Assembly (NCBI GenBank): GCA_902613995.1
Contig: CACMJG010000006.1
Coordinates: forward strand, 1-64,000
Reading direction: 5' to 3'
DNA: 64,000 nucleotides
Origin: an uncultured Alphaproteobacteria bacterium
GTDB taxonomy: Bacteria > Pseudomonadota > Alphaproteobacteria > Methylaequorales > Methylaequoraceae
In this document: positions 19,203 through 29,820 of the stretch, piece by piece
Layout of the letters: each line of letters begins with the position of its first letter
How positions within the stretch are numbered: position 1 is the stretch's first letter
Program-made: the position numbers and the translations under genes
The notes under the pieces: generated by a model
What the model was told of the DNA's origin: nothing
The model's database searches: none
What the model saw: the letters and a program-made list of their open reading frames with translations, nothing else

Positions 19203-20211
19203 TACTTATCAAATTATATTCTATCAGGTCAGACTTAAATTTGTTATTATTTTTTCTTTTTGGTATTATTTTTTTTTTCTCGTTATAAAAGAAATTCATT
19301 TCTTCGTTTCTTAAAACCTGAACAAATGGATAAATTAATCTAATTTCATTTAAGTCTCCTTTACAATACATTACTATATCACATCCACCTTTATAACAAT
19401 TGGTTACTTTTGTCTGAAGGTCCTCCTTTATTGCTTTCATTGAAATGTCGTCAGAAATAACAAGACCTTTAAATTTAAACTTTTTCCTTAAAATATTCCT
19501 TATAATTTCGTTTGAGTAAGTAGCAACTTTTGAATCAATTAATGGATATTTTATATGCGCCAACATAACCATCATCGATTTATCAAGAATTTTAAATGGT
19601 ACTAAGTCGGTTTTTATTAAGTCATCGTAACTTTCATTTATGATTGATGATCGCAAATGTGTATCGAACTTTGATCTACCATGTCCAGGAAAATGCTTGG
19701 GTACTGGAATTATTCCAGAGTCCTTAAGCGCTTTACAAAAAGAATTTGATAAATTAAGTACTAATTCAGGATCTGATCCAAACGATCGATCACCTATTAC
19801 TTTGTGTGCATGATCAAAAAAAAGGTCGCACACTGGTGAAAAATTTACATCTATACTAATTTCTTTAAGTTGTTTGCCCATTAAAAATGCAGATTTATAA
19901 GCTAATTCTAGAGCTATCTTCTTATCTTTTTTGTACATGTTTCCAAATATCATTTGATTCGGAAATTTAGTAAACTCATGGTTATCTAGTCTTTGCACTC
20001 TACCCCCTTCTTGATCAATAAAAATTAATAAATCAGCATTTAAAGTTGCCTCTTTTAAGTTTTGTATTAATTGTTTAATTTGTTCTTTGTTTTTAAAATT
20101 TCTTTTAAAAAGAACGAATCCAAAAGGGTTAATATTTTTGAAAAATTTTTTTTCACTAGACGTAAGTTCATAACCAAAACAAGATAAAATTATGCCATCT
20201 ACTTGTTTCAT
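19186..20211 (-). CDS. nagZ: Beta-N-acetylhexosaminidase, GH3 family
   Basis: NagZ removes N-acetylglucosamine from cytoplasmic muropeptides during peptidoglycan recycling. The 341-residue protein has the GH3 core with FIDQEGGRVQRL, the NagZ-specific catalytic loop KHFPGHGRSKFDTH (His/Asp dyad) and the nucleophile region LVISDDISMKAI. There is no signal peptide, as expected for NagZ. It lies 1 base after the SPOR gene and overlaps scpA. Confidence 0.95.
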   Translation of the reverse strand: MKQVDGIILSCFGYELTSSEKKFFKNINPFGFVLFKRNFKNKEQIKQLIQNLKEATLNADLLIFIDQEGGRVQRLDNHEFTKFPNQMIFGNMYKKDKKIALELAYKSAFLMGKQLKEISIDVNFSPVCDLFFDHAHKVIGDRSFGSDPELVLNLSNSFCKALKDSGIIPVPKHFPGHGRSKFDTHLRSSIINESYDDLIKTDLVPFKILDKSMMVMLAHIKYPLIDSKVATYSNEIIRNILRKKFKFKGLVISDDISMKAIKEDLQTKVTNCYKGGCDIVMYCKGDLNEIRLIYPFVQVLRNEEMNFFYNEKKKIIPKRKNNNKFKSDLIEYNLISNAPKS

Positions 20212-20212
20212 T

Positions 20213-20737
20213 TTAACTTTTAATAATTATACATGGAATCTTATTTTTTTTGAATTTTGCGCATTCATTATTTGCTTTTCCAAATGGATATTTACTTTCA
20301 GAAATTACTCTATAAAAAGTTTGATTTCCCTTTATTTTGACTTCTTTTACAATCAGATTTATCCCTAAAGACATCTTTGACATTTTTTCTTTCAATTCAG
20401 AAGAGATTTCCAAACTTTTTTGTTTTTCTCTAAATGAAGCAAATTGAATCCTGAAATTATCTTTTTTAATTTCATTTTTTATTATTTTTGTATTTAGTTT
20501 TTCTTCCTCAGAATTTAATCTTTTTTCAGACTCGTGATTATCTTTTTCTAATATTTCGTAAACAGAGTTTTTGTCTCTTGAAAAATTATTATTAACTTTT
20601 TCAACTAAAATTTCTTTTGGTTCTAATACTTTAAGATCTTTTTCTGGAACTACTGCGTTTATTGAAATTATAATTACAAAAATAAAAAAAACATATGATA
20701 ATATTATACTCAATAACTTAAATCTATTTTTATTCAT
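20213..20737 (-). CDS. SPOR-domain inner-membrane protein
   Basis: A 174-residue protein with one membrane span near the N-terminus (about residues 6-28), a charged, probably extended linker, and a C-terminal SPOR domain (from FRIQFASFREKQKS to the end). SPOR domains bind septal peptidoglycan with stripped stem peptides, so a role in cell division or envelope remodelling is inferred. The ATG at 20737 clears the argS stop by one base; the open frame can be extended to a TTG at 20761, which would overlap argS. The position between argS and nagZ is conserved in alphaproteobacteria. Confidence 0.85.
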   Translation of the reverse strand: MNKNRFKLLSIILSYVFFIFVIIISINAVVPEKDLKVLEPKEILVEKVNNNFSRDKNSVYEILEKDNHESEKRLNSEEEKLNTKIIKNEIKKDNFRIQFASFREKQKSLEISSELKEKMSKMSLGINLIVKEVKIKGNQTFYRVISESKYPFGKANNECAKFKKNKIPCIIIKS

Positions 20738-20738
20738 T

Positions 20739-22451
20739 TTACATATTCTCTGGACATTCAATTTTTAAAATATTCATCCCTTTTTTAATAATCGTACTAA
20801 TTGAAACTATAAGAATAATTCTAGAAAGAGAGATCTTAGAATTTTGATCCATAATTACCTTTTTTGACGAATCCACTTTACCAAGACCCCAGTATGCATG
20901 AAAATCTCTTGCAATATCGAAAAGGTAGTTAGCAATTCTGTGAGGCTCATAAAACTCAGCAGCTTTTATTATTACATTAAAAAAATTACAAATTTTTATT
21001 ATCATAATTATCTCTTCATTTAAATTAAGATAAGATAAATTAACTTTCTGAAAATCAACATTTTTCAAAGAAGTATTAAATGTTTTTTCATAAATTGTAA
21101 TTAGTGACATACACCTTGCATAAGCATATTGAATGTAAAATACAGGATTGTCTTTTGATTTAGATTTAACAATTTCAAAATCAAAGTCTATTTTTTTATC
21201 CGCACTTCTTGAAATCATCATGTATCTTAACACATCTGGACCCACTTTCTCTACAACCTCTCTTAAAGTAACATAGTTCCCTTCTCTTTTAGACATTTTT
21301 ACAACTTGTTTATCATTTAGTAAATTAACTAATGAAGTTAATTTAATCTCAAAGTTATAATTTGCTTTCTTATTCAATTGTTCTAGGGCACTTTGTAATC
21401 TTTTGACATAGCCTGAATGATCTGAACCCCAAATATTTAACAAAATATCAAATTTCCTATTAACTTTCTTTTGGTGATAAATTATATCTGTCATAAAGTA
21501 AGTTAGTTCACCATTTGATTTGATCAGAGCTCTGTCTGTTTCATCACCGTATTCTTGTGATTTAAATAATAAAAGCTTTTTCCTTTCCCAACTTTCATTG
21601 TTTAAAGATTTTGGTTTTTCCTGATAACCATAATAAGTTAATTTTTTTTGATTGAGTTTTTTTAGTATCTCATCAATATTTTTTTTTGAAGAGCATTCTT
21701 TCTCTGAAACAAAAGAATCATGTACAATTTTAATTTTTAATAGATCCTTCTTAATATCATTCATAATAAATTTAATTATATTATTTTCGGATATAAGTTC
21801 AGATGACTCTTGTTTATAAATCTTTTTTGAAATTTCCTCTAAGTACTCTCCTGGGTACAGTTCATCATCAGTTTTAATTTTTTTATTATTTTTATTGTTT
21901 ACGTGAAATTTTATTGTTTTTTTTAGTTTCTTAATTTGTTCACCGGCGTCATTTATATAGTATTCTTTGGTAACTTTGTGACCAACTTCTTGTAAAACCG
22001 ATGCAATGGTATCACCCAAAACCGCACCTCTTGCATGTCCAATATGCATAAGTCCTGTTGGGTTAGCAGAAACAAATTCTAAACAAATATTTTTCTTTAC
22101 AATTTTATAATTAAAAGAGTTAGCATTTTTAAAATAGACTTTTAATTGATCTTGCCAAAACGACTTTTTGAAAAATATATTTAAAAACCCTGGTCCAACA
22201 ACCTCTAGCTTTTCAATAAAGTTTTTATTATTCATGTGTTTAGATAGTTTTAAAGCCAAATCTCTCGGAGAGAGTTCCATTTTCTTAGCAAATACCATTG
22301 CAATATTTGTAGACAAATCACCAAATTTTTTATTCGTTGGAATTTCTATATTAAAAGATGATTTGTTTGGAATATCTTTAATATTTCTTTTAGAATATTC
22401 TGAATTAATATAATTAAATAATTCTTTTTTTAATAAATCATGATAAAGCAT
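20739..22451 (-). CDS. argS: Arginyl-tRNA synthetase
   Basis: A class I synthetase of 570 residues that charges tRNA-Arg. It has the N-terminal Arg-tRNA-synthetase domain, the HIGH-type motif in ANPTGLMHIGHARGAVLGD (about residue 130), the KMSKS-type motif VKMSKREGNYVTL and the C-terminal DALR anticodon-binding helices. Lysine richness of the 160-280 region reflects the genome's A+T bias. It overlaps the dgt stop by one base. Confidence 0.97.
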   Translation of the reverse strand: MLYHDLLKKELFNYINSEYSKRNIKDIPNKSSFNIEIPTNKKFGDLSTNIAMVFAKKMELSPRDLALKLSKHMNNKNFIEKLEVVGPGFLNIFFKKSFWQDQLKVYFKNANSFNYKIVKKNICLEFVSANPTGLMHIGHARGAVLGDTIASVLQEVGHKVTKEYYINDAGEQIKKLKKTIKFHVNNKNNKKIKTDDELYPGEYLEEISKKIYKQESSELISENNIIKFIMNDIKKDLLKIKIVHDSFVSEKECSSKKNIDEILKKLNQKKLTYYGYQEKPKSLNNESWERKKLLLFKSQEYGDETDRALIKSNGELTYFMTDIIYHQKKVNRKFDILLNIWGSDHSGYVKRLQSALEQLNKKANYNFEIKLTSLVNLLNDKQVVKMSKREGNYVTLREVVEKVGPDVLRYMMISRSADKKIDFDFEIVKSKSKDNPVFYIQYAYARCMSLITIYEKTFNTSLKNVDFQKVNLSYLNLNEEIIMIIKICNFFNVIIKAAEFYEPHRIANYLFDIARDFHAYWGLGKVDSSKKVIMDQNSKISLSRIILIVSISTIIKKGMNILKIECPENM

Positions 22452-23590
22452 TAATGACTATATAGATCAAAATATTTTTTGTGAATATTGATAGCATAAT
22501 TGTCTGTCATTCCTGATATGTAGTCAGAAACATTAACATATTTCTCATTTTCATTTTTAAATTTTCTCCAACCAGTTGGCAACAGATATGGCTCAGAAAT
22601 GTAAAGATCAAATAAGTCAGACACTATTTTTTTTGCTTTAAAGTTCATAGTTTTAACTTTAGGGTGATTATACATTTTATTTTTTAAAAAAACTTTTAAT
22701 TTTTTTTCTTTTTTTTTCATTTCATCTCCAAAAATTACCAAAGGTTTATCAAGCTCTAAAATTTCATTGTAGTTTTTAATTTTGAAATTTTGGATATTTT
22801 GTTTAGTGTTTCTAATTAAATCATCAACCATTATATTTATAAGTTTTCTTATCAACTCGTATTTAATTCTTCTATATTCTTTACTTTTTTTTAAATTAAT
22901 TTTTTTCAAAGCGTCTTTAATTATTTCTAATTCATTTAACTCTTCTATTTCGAATAATCCTGCATACAAGCCATCATCAATATCATTATTATTATATGCA
23001 ATATCATCACATATAGCGGCAACTTGTGCTTCAAAAGATCCTTGAGATTTTTTTTTCCCACCGAAAAAATTAATAAATTTTTGAATATAACTTGGTAATA
23101 CCGAGGTAATCGGACCGTTATGTTTTAATATACCGTCTAAAGTTTCAAATGTTAGATTTAATCCATCAAAATCTAGATATTTTTTTTCTAAAACTGTTAA
23201 AATTTTTAAAGCTTGATAATTATGATTAAAGCCACCTTTTCCTTTCATTTTATTATTTAAAACTTCCTCGCCAGCATGACCAAAAGGTGTATGCCCTAGA
23301 TCATGACTTAGTGATATTGATTCAGTAAGATCATCATTTATATTAAAAACTTTTGAGATAGATCTTGATAATTGTGAAACCTCTAAACTATGAGATAATC
23401 TTGTTCTGAAGTAATCCTCTTCGTGGTGAACAAAAACTTGAGTTTTATATTTTAACCTTCTAAATGCTGAGGAATGAATAATCCTATCTCTATCTCTCAT
23501 AAAACAAGTTCTATTAGGATCATCTTTTTCTAAAAAAATCCTTCCTTTGGATAATTTATAATTTGTTGAAAAAATTGAATATTGCACCAT
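22451..23590 (-). CDS. dgt: Deoxyguanosinetriphosphate triphosphohydrolase-like protein (HD domain)
   Basis: A 379-residue dNTPase of the HD superfamily, which splits dNTPs to nucleoside and triphosphate; the alphaproteobacterial forms are usually annotated dGTPase-like. The RDRDRIIHSSAFRRLKYKTQV N-terminal block, HSLEVSQLSR and the metal site LSHDLGHTPFGHAGE are conserved. It heads the long minus-strand run dgt-argS-SPOR-nagZ-scpAB-tatABC-serS and is divergent from the erpA-like gene by 44 bases. The true substrate range is not decided by sequence. Confidence 0.92.
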   Translation of the reverse strand: MVQYSIFSTNYKLSKGRIFLEKDDPNRTCFMRDRDRIIHSSAFRRLKYKTQVFVHHEEDYFRTRLSHSLEVSQLSRSISKVFNINDDLTESISLSHDLGHTPFGHAGEEVLNNKMKGKGGFNHNYQALKILTVLEKKYLDFDGLNLTFETLDGILKHNGPITSVLPSYIQKFINFFGGKKKSQGSFEAQVAAICDDIAYNNNDIDDGLYAGLFEIEELNELEIIKDALKKINLKKSKEYRRIKYELIRKLINIMVDDLIRNTKQNIQNFKIKNYNEILELDKPLVIFGDEMKKKEKKLKVFLKNKMYNHPKVKTMNFKAKKIVSDLFDLYISEPYLLPTGWRKFKNENEKYVNVSDYISGMTDNYAINIHKKYFDLYSH

Positions 23591-23634
23591 AAACTATATA
23601 TCTATATTATAATCATTAAAAAAAAAAGACTATA

Positions 23635-23952
23635 ATGTTTGATGTATCTCAAAATGCTGTTGAAAGAATTAAGGAAATTTCTCTTAAGGAAAAACACGAA
23701 TATTTTAGAATTTCTGTTGACGGCGGAGGATGCCAGGGTTTTTCCTATAAATTTAATTTTGATAAAAAAATTAATGATGAAGATAAAGTCTTTAAGTTCA
23801 GCGATGTTAAGATTTTAATTGATCCAACATCGTTAAATTTCCTTAAAGGATCAAAGTTAGATTTTGTGAATGACTTAATAGGTTCATATTTCAAAGTAAC
23901 AAATCCCAATGCTAATTCAACGTGTGGTTGCGGAACCTCTTTTTCAATATAG
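23635..23952 (+). CDS. erpA: Iron-sulfur cluster insertion protein, A-type carrier
   Basis: A 105-residue A-type carrier that delivers Fe-S clusters to target enzymes. The three conserved cysteines are visible: one in DGGGCQGFSYKF and a Cys-Gly-Cys pair in the C-terminal STCGCGTSFSI. ErpA versus IscA cannot be decided with certainty; the dgt/xthA neighbourhood is that of the alphaproteobacterial erpA gene. Its stop directly abuts the xthA start, so the two are probably co-transcribed. Confidence 0.9.
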   Translation: MFDVSQNAVERIKEISLKEKHEYFRISVDGGGCQGFSYKFNFDKKINDEDKVFKFSDVKILIDPTSLNFLKGSKLDFVNDLIGSYFKVTNPNANSTCGCGTSFSI

Positions 23953-24732
23953 ATGGCTATAATTGCCTCCTGGAACATAAATTCCGTCAGAATAAGAGTG
24001 GATATTCTTAAAAAATTTATTGAAGAAGTAAACCCAGATATAATTTTGTTACAAGAAATCAAGTGCACCAATGATGAGTTTCCAGATTTCTACACTTCAT
24101 TTGGTTATGAATTAATTGTTAATGGACAAAAAGGAAAGTACGGAGTTGCGATATTGTTAAAAAAAGGATTAAATTTCAAATCTATAGATTTAAAGAATGA
24201 GATTTTATTATGTGAATCAAGAACAAATTTTATATACGTAAATGAATACGACCTTAGCATCTTAAATGTTTATACCCCAAACGGAAACCCAATCGAAGAT
24301 AAGAGAAAATTCAATTTTAAAATTTCATGGTTATCAGAAATTAAAAAAATTTCGACACATTTTATGCATAATGTAGATAATCTTCTCATAGCTGGGGACT
24401 TTAATGTGTTAGAAAATAAAACTGATGTTTTAAATTTTGATGATTGGACAAATGACGCTCTTGGGTGTATTGAGTCTCGAACAATCTTTAGGGAAATTCT
24501 TTCTTCAGGTCTGACTAATATTGTAAGAATTTTCAAAAAACCAGGGTCATCATTTTCGTATTGGGACTATCAAAAAGCTTGTTGGGAGAGAAATGATGGT
24601 TTATTAATTGATCATTTTCTGATTTCTCCAAAGTACTTAAAATTGGTAAAAAATATTAATTTTGGTTCAAAATATAGAGGAATGACAAAACCCTCAGATC
24701 ATATTCCAATCTGGATCAATTTAGATATCTGA
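23953..24732 (+). CDS. xthA: Exodeoxyribonuclease III / AP endonuclease
   Basis: ExoIII cleaves DNA at abasic sites and removes 3' blocks during base excision repair. The 259-residue protein has the EEP-fold motifs: [18 protein letters not shown] (metal-binding Glu), GDFNV (catalytic Asp/Asn) and the final SDHIPIWI (Asp-His pair). There is no gap after the erpA-like gene. It overlaps convergent ilvD by 12 bases. Confidence 0.96.
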   Translation: MAIIASWNINSVRIRVDILKKFIEEVNPDIILLQEIKCTNDEFPDFYTSFGYELIVNGQKGKYGVAILLKKGLNFKSIDLKNEILLCESRTNFIYVNEYDLSILNVYTPNGNPIEDKRKFNFKISWLSEIKKISTHFMHNVDNLLIAGDFNVLENKTDVLNFDDWTNDALGCIESRTIFREILSSGLTNIVRIFKKPGSSFSYWDYQKACWERNDGLLIDHFLISPKYLKLVKNINFGSKYRGMTKPSDHIPIWINLDI

Positions 24733-26442
24733 ATAATTTTTTATTTCTTTCTTTGCACCTGGATGTGTTACTGCGCCAAACCTAGCAGATCCGACTGTTT
24801 GAGAAAACTTCCATAATGCACCCGATCCAAAATTATTTTTTCTTGTTTGAATTGATTTTTTTCTGGCTTTAAGTATCTTTTCATCAACATCTAACTTTAT
24901 TATACCTTCTTTAGCATCAATTAATATTTTGTCCCCATTTTTGACAAGGGCAATTGGACCCAATTCCTTAGCTTCTGGGCTTATGTGACCAACACATAAA
25001 CCTCTTGTTGCCCCGGAGAATCTTCCGTCTGTAATTAAAGCAACTTTTTCTCCCATCCCTTGCCCGTATATTGCGGCGGTTGTAGCGAGCATTTCTCTCA
25101 TACCTGGACCTCCTTTTGGTCCTTCATATCTTATAACTATTACATCCCCAGCTTCGTATTGTTTATTACTTACAGCATCAAAAGCACTCTCTTCACAATC
25201 AAAACACCTAGCTTTTCCAACAAATTTTTGAGATTTTAACCCTGCAACCTTAACGATAGCCCCGTCAGGCGCTAGATTTCCCTGTAAACCAACAACTCCA
25301 CCGGTTTTGGAAATAGGATTTTTAGTAGAAAAAATGATTTTTTGGGAATCGAAGTCAACCTTTACAGAACTTAAATTTTCTTTTAAAGTTTTACCAGTCA
25401 CAGTTAAACACGAACCATCTAGAAAACCTCCATCCAATAAAGCTTTCATTATAATTGGAACTCCTCCAATTTCATGAAGATCTTTTGCAAGATATTTTCC
25501 TCCAGGTTTCAAGTCAGCTATATATGGGGTATCTTTAAAAATTTTTGCTACATCCATTATATCAAAGTCAATTCCTATTTCATTAGCTAATGCGGGTAAA
25601 TGTAAAGCTGCATTTGTTGAACCACCCGAGCACGCAACGATTCTTGCAGCATTAATAAGAGATTTTTTATTTACAATATCCCTAGGTTTAAGTTGCATAT
25701 TGATTAAATCCATCACTTTAATTCCAGAGTCATATGCAAATTTATCTCTGGACTCATACGGAGCTGGAGTTGAAGAAGAACCAGGCAATGCTAATCCAAT
25801 AGCTTCCGCAACGCAGGCCATTGTATTTGCAGTAAATTGTCCTCCGCAAGAACCTGCTGATGGGCATGCAACTTTTTCTAACTCACAAAGCTCAACCTCA
25901 GTGATCTTATTTGAATCAAATTCACCAACTGCTTCAAATACATCCTGGACTGTTACCTCTTTATTTTTGTGTTTACCCGGAAGGATTGAGCCACCGTATA
26001 AAAAGACAGCAGGTACATTTAACCTCAACATTGCCATCATTATACCGGGTAAAGATTTATCACACCCTGCAATTCCAACCAATCCATCATAACAATGTCC
26101 TCTCATAGAGACCTCAATTGAATCTGCAATAATTTCTCTGGATACCAACGATGATTTCATTCCCTCATGCCCCATCGCTATGCCGTCAGTAACTGTAATT
26201 GTTGTAAACTCTCTGGGAGTTCCAGTATTATCTTTGACCCCTTTCTTTGCTGATTGTGCTTGGCGAGAAAGAGAGATGTTACAAGGCGCAGATTCATTCC
26301 AACATGTCGCAATACCAACAAAAGGTTGGTATATTTCTTTCTCGGTCATTCCCATTGCATAATAATAAGATCTATGAGGCGAGCTTTTAGGACCCAAAGA
26401 AACATGTCGACTCGGAAGATTTTGTTTTTTAATTTTATTCAT
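24721..26442 (-). CDS. ilvD: Dihydroxy-acid dehydratase
   Basis: IlvD dehydrates 2,3-dihydroxy acids to 2-oxo acids in isoleucine and valine synthesis, using a labile Fe-S cluster. The 573-residue protein has the cluster cysteines in [11 protein letters not shown] and [16 protein letters not shown], plus [20 protein letters not shown]. The translation is coupled to the hydrolase gene upstream by a 4-base overlap. It is the last gene of the methyltransferase-tolC-valS-hydrolase-ilvD run. Confidence 0.97.
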   Translation of the reverse strand: MNKIKKQNLPSRHVSLGPKSSPHRSYYYAMGMTEKEIYQPFVGIATCWNESAPCNISLSRQAQSAKKGVKDNTGTPREFTTITVTDGIAMGHEGMKSSLVSREIIADSIEVSMRGHCYDGLVGIAGCDKSLPGIMMAMLRLNVPAVFLYGGSILPGKHKNKEVTVQDVFEAVGEFDSNKITEVELCELEKVACPSAGSCGGQFTANTMACVAEAIGLALPGSSSTPAPYESRDKFAYDSGIKVMDLINMQLKPRDIVNKKSLINAARIVACSGGSTNAALHLPALANEIGIDFDIMDVAKIFKDTPYIADLKPGGKYLAKDLHEIGGVPIIMKALLDGGFLDGSCLTVTGKTLKENLSSVKVDFDSQKIIFSTKNPISKTGGVVGLQGNLAPDGAIVKVAGLKSQKFVGKARCFDCEESAFDAVSNKQYEAGDVIVIRYEGPKGGPGMREMLATTAAIYGQGMGEKVALITDGRFSGATRGLCVGHISPEAKELGPIALVKNGDKILIDAKEGIIKLDVDEKILKARKKSIQTRKNNFGSGALWKFSQTVGSARFGAVTHPGAKKEIKNYSDI

Positions 26443-27212
26443 TTATATTTTTTTAATAATAATTTTCTAAATATTCTACTAAAATCTAATTTACTTTCAA
26501 AAAAAGAGAAATGACCAGAATTTTTAATTTGGTATCGTACTGGACCAAAAATATATTTTGAAACCTTTAATTGAGTCTTCTCACCATAAATATAAACTTT
26601 TTCTTTAAAGGACGTTTTAAAAAAATGTAATAATTCATTCGATTCACTCAATTTAACACATTGTTCTGATAAATCATAAAAATTAGATGGTGAGGTCTTT
26701 TTCAGTGATTCAGACCAACAACTTAAAAACTTATTTTGAGACGATTCAGTTTTTTTTAATAAATTGCTAAATTTTTTTTTAATAAAATCATTTTTCTTAT
26801 ACGAAATTGTTTTTTTTGTTAAAGTCTCCGTATCATATTTAGTAAGGTTTCCCTCGTAGTTTATAAAGTTACTAATTAGTATTTTTTTTTTTATAAAGTT
26901 CTTTACTAAAATTATTGGAATTATTCCACCCAAAGAATGAGCAAAAAAAGTAATTTCCTTAATATTTTTTTTTTTAAGAAAAAGATAGATCTTTTTTGAG
27001 AATGAATATAAATCACTATCAGAATATTTAATACCATTGTGCCCTGGAAGTTCTACAATATATAGATTAAATTTCGGACCCAATGTATCGAATAAAAATT
27101 TAAAGTCATCTGAACAACAACCTATTCCATAAAAAAAAAAGATAACGTTATTGTTAATGATTTTGTTTTTATTAGATTTAATAACAAGATTGTTAAATTT
27201 TATTTCGAACAT
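26439..27212 (-). CDS. Alpha/beta hydrolase family protein
   Basis: A 257-residue protein from ATG 27212 (a GTG three bases upstream is an alternative). The alpha/beta hydrolase features seen are the oxyanion-region loop [19 protein letters not shown], and the nucleophile elbow FFAHSLGG with Ser at about residue 93. A catalytic Asp and His are probably in the C-terminal third ([10 protein letters not shown] is a good candidate for His). There is no signal peptide. The substrate is unknown. It is coupled to valS upstream (1-base overlap) and to ilvD downstream. Confidence 0.78.
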   Translation of the reverse strand: MFEIKFNNLVIKSNKNKIINNNVIFFFYGIGCCSDDFKFLFDTLGPKFNLYIVELPGHNGIKYSDSDLYSFSKKIYLFLKKKNIKEITFFAHSLGGIIPIILVKNFIKKKILISNFINYEGNLTKYDTETLTKKTISYKKNDFIKKKFSNLLKKTESSQNKFLSCWSESLKKTSPSNFYDLSEQCVKLSESNELLHFFKTSFKEKVYIYGEKTQLKVSKYIFGPVRYQIKNSGHFSFFESKLDFSRIFRKLLLKKYK

Positions 27213-29818
27213 CACTTCTGAGTTAAAAGCTTTAGATTCCTTTTAGCTTCCTCAAGTTTAAATTTGTGTTGGTCAATTATTTTAGGAGGGGCTTTATTCA
27301 GAAATTCCCTATTTTTTAACTTTTCGTTAAAAAAATTAATTTCATTCTCGTAAAACAAAATCTTCTTGTTTAATGATTTTTGATCTTTAAATTTTGACTC
27401 TCCAGTAGGAACAATAATAAATTTTAATCCAAAAATTACTAAAATTTTGCTATTTTTAGTTTCATTTATAATCTTTTCTTTATATTCTACAGATTCAAAT
27501 TTAAAAATTGAGGTTAATAAAAAAATGTTTTTATCTATCCACATCACTTTTTTTTCAGAAAAAATATAGAGGTTGAATTTAGATTTGTTATTTCCAATTT
27601 CAAATCTAATTTTTTTTATTAGCTCGATAAATTTTTTAAAATCATCAATTTCTTTAGATTTAAATTTAAACTTTAAATCAACATGTAAATTTGTCTCATA
27701 AAAAGAACCTTGGATAAACCCTAACTCTTTGCCCAATTTTTCAGTAATAAATGGTATAACTGGATTAATCAAATTTAATGATCTAGAAAAAACAAAATTG
27801 AAAACATTAGATATTTCTTTCTTATTTTTATCTTCTTTTAGGTAATTCTTGGAAAGTTCAATATAAAAATCACAAAAATCACTCCATATGAATTGATATA
27901 ATTCAGAAATCATTAAATTAAATTTAAAATTCTCTAAATTCCTTATTACCTTATTTTGGGTTTCAAAAAATCTAGATAAAATCCAATTATTTACCGGTAA
28001 TTCACAATATTGTGGATAAAACTCCTCCTCATACTTAAAGTTATTAAACTGACTAAACCTAGCTACATTCCAAATTTTTGTTATAAAATTTCTACTATTT
28101 TCTACCAATTTATCCGAAAGTTTTATATCTCTACCTTGAGTTGATAAGTTCGTTAATGTAAATCTAAGTGCATCAGAACCATATTTTTCAATCAAATCAA
28201 GTGGATCAATAACATTACCTTTTGATTTTGACATTTTTTGTCCCTTTTCATCTTTTACCAAAGGATGAATATAAATATTCTTAAAAGGAACTTCATTCAT
28301 AAATTCAAGACCCATCATTACCATTCTTGCAACCCAAAAGAAAATGATGTCAAACCCGGTAACTAAAACATTTGATGGATAAAAGGTCCTTAACAGTTTA
28401 TTTTTTTGTGGCCATCCTAAAGTTGAAAAAGGCCATAGTGCAGAAGAAAACCAAGTATCCAATACGTCTTCATCTTGATATAAAATTTTATCTGTTTCAT
28501 CTTTTAACTTTAAGATGTCAATTGCTTCTTCTTCTGATTTTGCAGCTATCTTTAGTCCTTTCTTAGAATACCAGATTGGTATTCTATGTCCCCACCAAAT
28601 CTGTCGAGAAATACACCATGGCTCAATATTTTCTATCCAATACTTGAATGTATTTATCCATGAATTTGGATGAAATACGATTTTTTTTTCTTTAATCGCT
28701 TTTTTTACTTTAATGCTTATTTTCTTAGTATCTAAAAACCATTGAAAGGTTAATAGTGGCTCTATAACTTCATCGCTTCTATCTCCCGTGGGAAGAAACA
28801 TTTTGTTATTCATTATTTTTAGAATTTTATTATTTTTTTTTAGTTCACTTATCAATTTTTTCCTTGCAACAAACCTATTTAAACCTTGATATTCTTTGGG
28901 AGTGTTTTTATTTAAGTTTGCCGACTTATCTAAAATATTTACAAATTCTAAATCATGTTTTTTTCCTATTTCAAAATCGTTAAAATCATGCGCTGGAGTA
29001 ATTTTTACTGCACCAGAACCTTTTTCTGGGTCTGCATATTCATCTGCAAAAATTGGTATACTTTTATTGAGAATAGGAATTAGTGCTTTTTTTCCAATCA
29101 GATGTTTAAGTTTTTTATTTTTGGGATGAATCGCTATACCGGAGTCGCCAAATATTGTTTCTGGTCTTGTTGTTCCAATAACTATGTTTTCTTTGCTGTT
29201 TTCCAATTGATACTTTATAAACCACATTTTGCCAACTTTTTCAATTTGGTTCACTTCTAGATCCGAGAGAGCAGTTCCAAGTTTTGGATCCCAGTTAACC
29301 AGTCTCTTGTCTTTATAAATTAAACCTCTGTTATAAAGATCTATGAAAACCTCTTTAACTGAATCACTAAGTCCTTTATCCATTGTAAATCGAGAAACAT
29401 TCCAATCAACTGATGTGCCTAATCTTTTCATTTGATTAATTATCTTATCTCCGGATTTTTCTTTCCAATTCCAAATTTTTTCAATAAATTTTGACCTTCC
29501 TAATTCAACTTTTGATAATTTACTTTCTTTTTGAATCATTTTTTCAACTATTATTTCGGTTGCAATTCCAGCATGATCGGTTCCAGGCTGCCACAAAACA
29601 TTCTTATTAAGTTTTTTATGAAATCTAATTAAAATGTCTTGTAGAGTAAAAGTTAAAGCATGCCCCATATGTAAACTACCGGTAACATTTGGTGGTGGCA
29701 TCATAATGCAAAAAGGTTTTTTGCTTTCGTCGTTATTAAAAGAAAATATTTTATTTTCAGACCAAAGATCTATACATTTAGCTTCAACTTCTGAAAAATT
29801 AAATCTTTTATCTAACAT
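27212..29818 (-). CDS. valS: Valyl-tRNA synthetase
   Basis: A class I synthetase of 868 residues that charges tRNA-Val and edits misactivated threonine. It shows PPPNVTGSLHMGHAL (HIGH-type motif), the editing-domain region GTTRPETIFGDS, GQKMSKSKGNVIDPLD (KMSKS motif) and a C-terminal coiled coil ending with the tRNA-binding arm. It starts two bases after tolC ends. Many alphaproteobacteria have the polarity gene popZ (DUF2497) between tolC and valS; it is not present here. Confidence 0.98.
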   Translation of the reverse strand: MLDKRFNFSEVEAKCIDLWSENKIFSFNNDESKKPFCIMMPPPNVTGSLHMGHALTFTLQDILIRFHKKLNKNVLWQPGTDHAGIATEIIVEKMIQKESKLSKVELGRSKFIEKIWNWKEKSGDKIINQMKRLGTSVDWNVSRFTMDKGLSDSVKEVFIDLYNRGLIYKDKRLVNWDPKLGTALSDLEVNQIEKVGKMWFIKYQLENSKENIVIGTTRPETIFGDSGIAIHPKNKKLKHLIGKKALIPILNKSIPIFADEYADPEKGSGAVKITPAHDFNDFEIGKKHDLEFVNILDKSANLNKNTPKEYQGLNRFVARKKLISELKKNNKILKIMNNKMFLPTGDRSDEVIEPLLTFQWFLDTKKISIKVKKAIKEKKIVFHPNSWINTFKYWIENIEPWCISRQIWWGHRIPIWYSKKGLKIAAKSEEEAIDILKLKDETDKILYQDEDVLDTWFSSALWPFSTLGWPQKNKLLRTFYPSNVLVTGFDIIFFWVARMVMMGLEFMNEVPFKNIYIHPLVKDEKGQKMSKSKGNVIDPLDLIEKYGSDALRFTLTNLSTQGRDIKLSDKLVENSRNFITKIWNVARFSQFNNFKYEEEFYPQYCELPVNNWILSRFFETQNKVIRNLENFKFNLMISELYQFIWSDFCDFYIELSKNYLKEDKNKKEISNVFNFVFSRSLNLINPVIPFITEKLGKELGFIQGSFYETNLHVDLKFKFKSKEIDDFKKFIELIKKIRFEIGNNKSKFNLYIFSEKKVMWIDKNIFLLTSIFKFESVEYKEKIINETKNSKILVIFGLKFIIVPTGESKFKDQKSLNKKILFYENEINFFNEKLKNREFLNKAPPKIIDQHKFKLEEAKRNLKLLTQK

Positions 29819-29820
29819 TA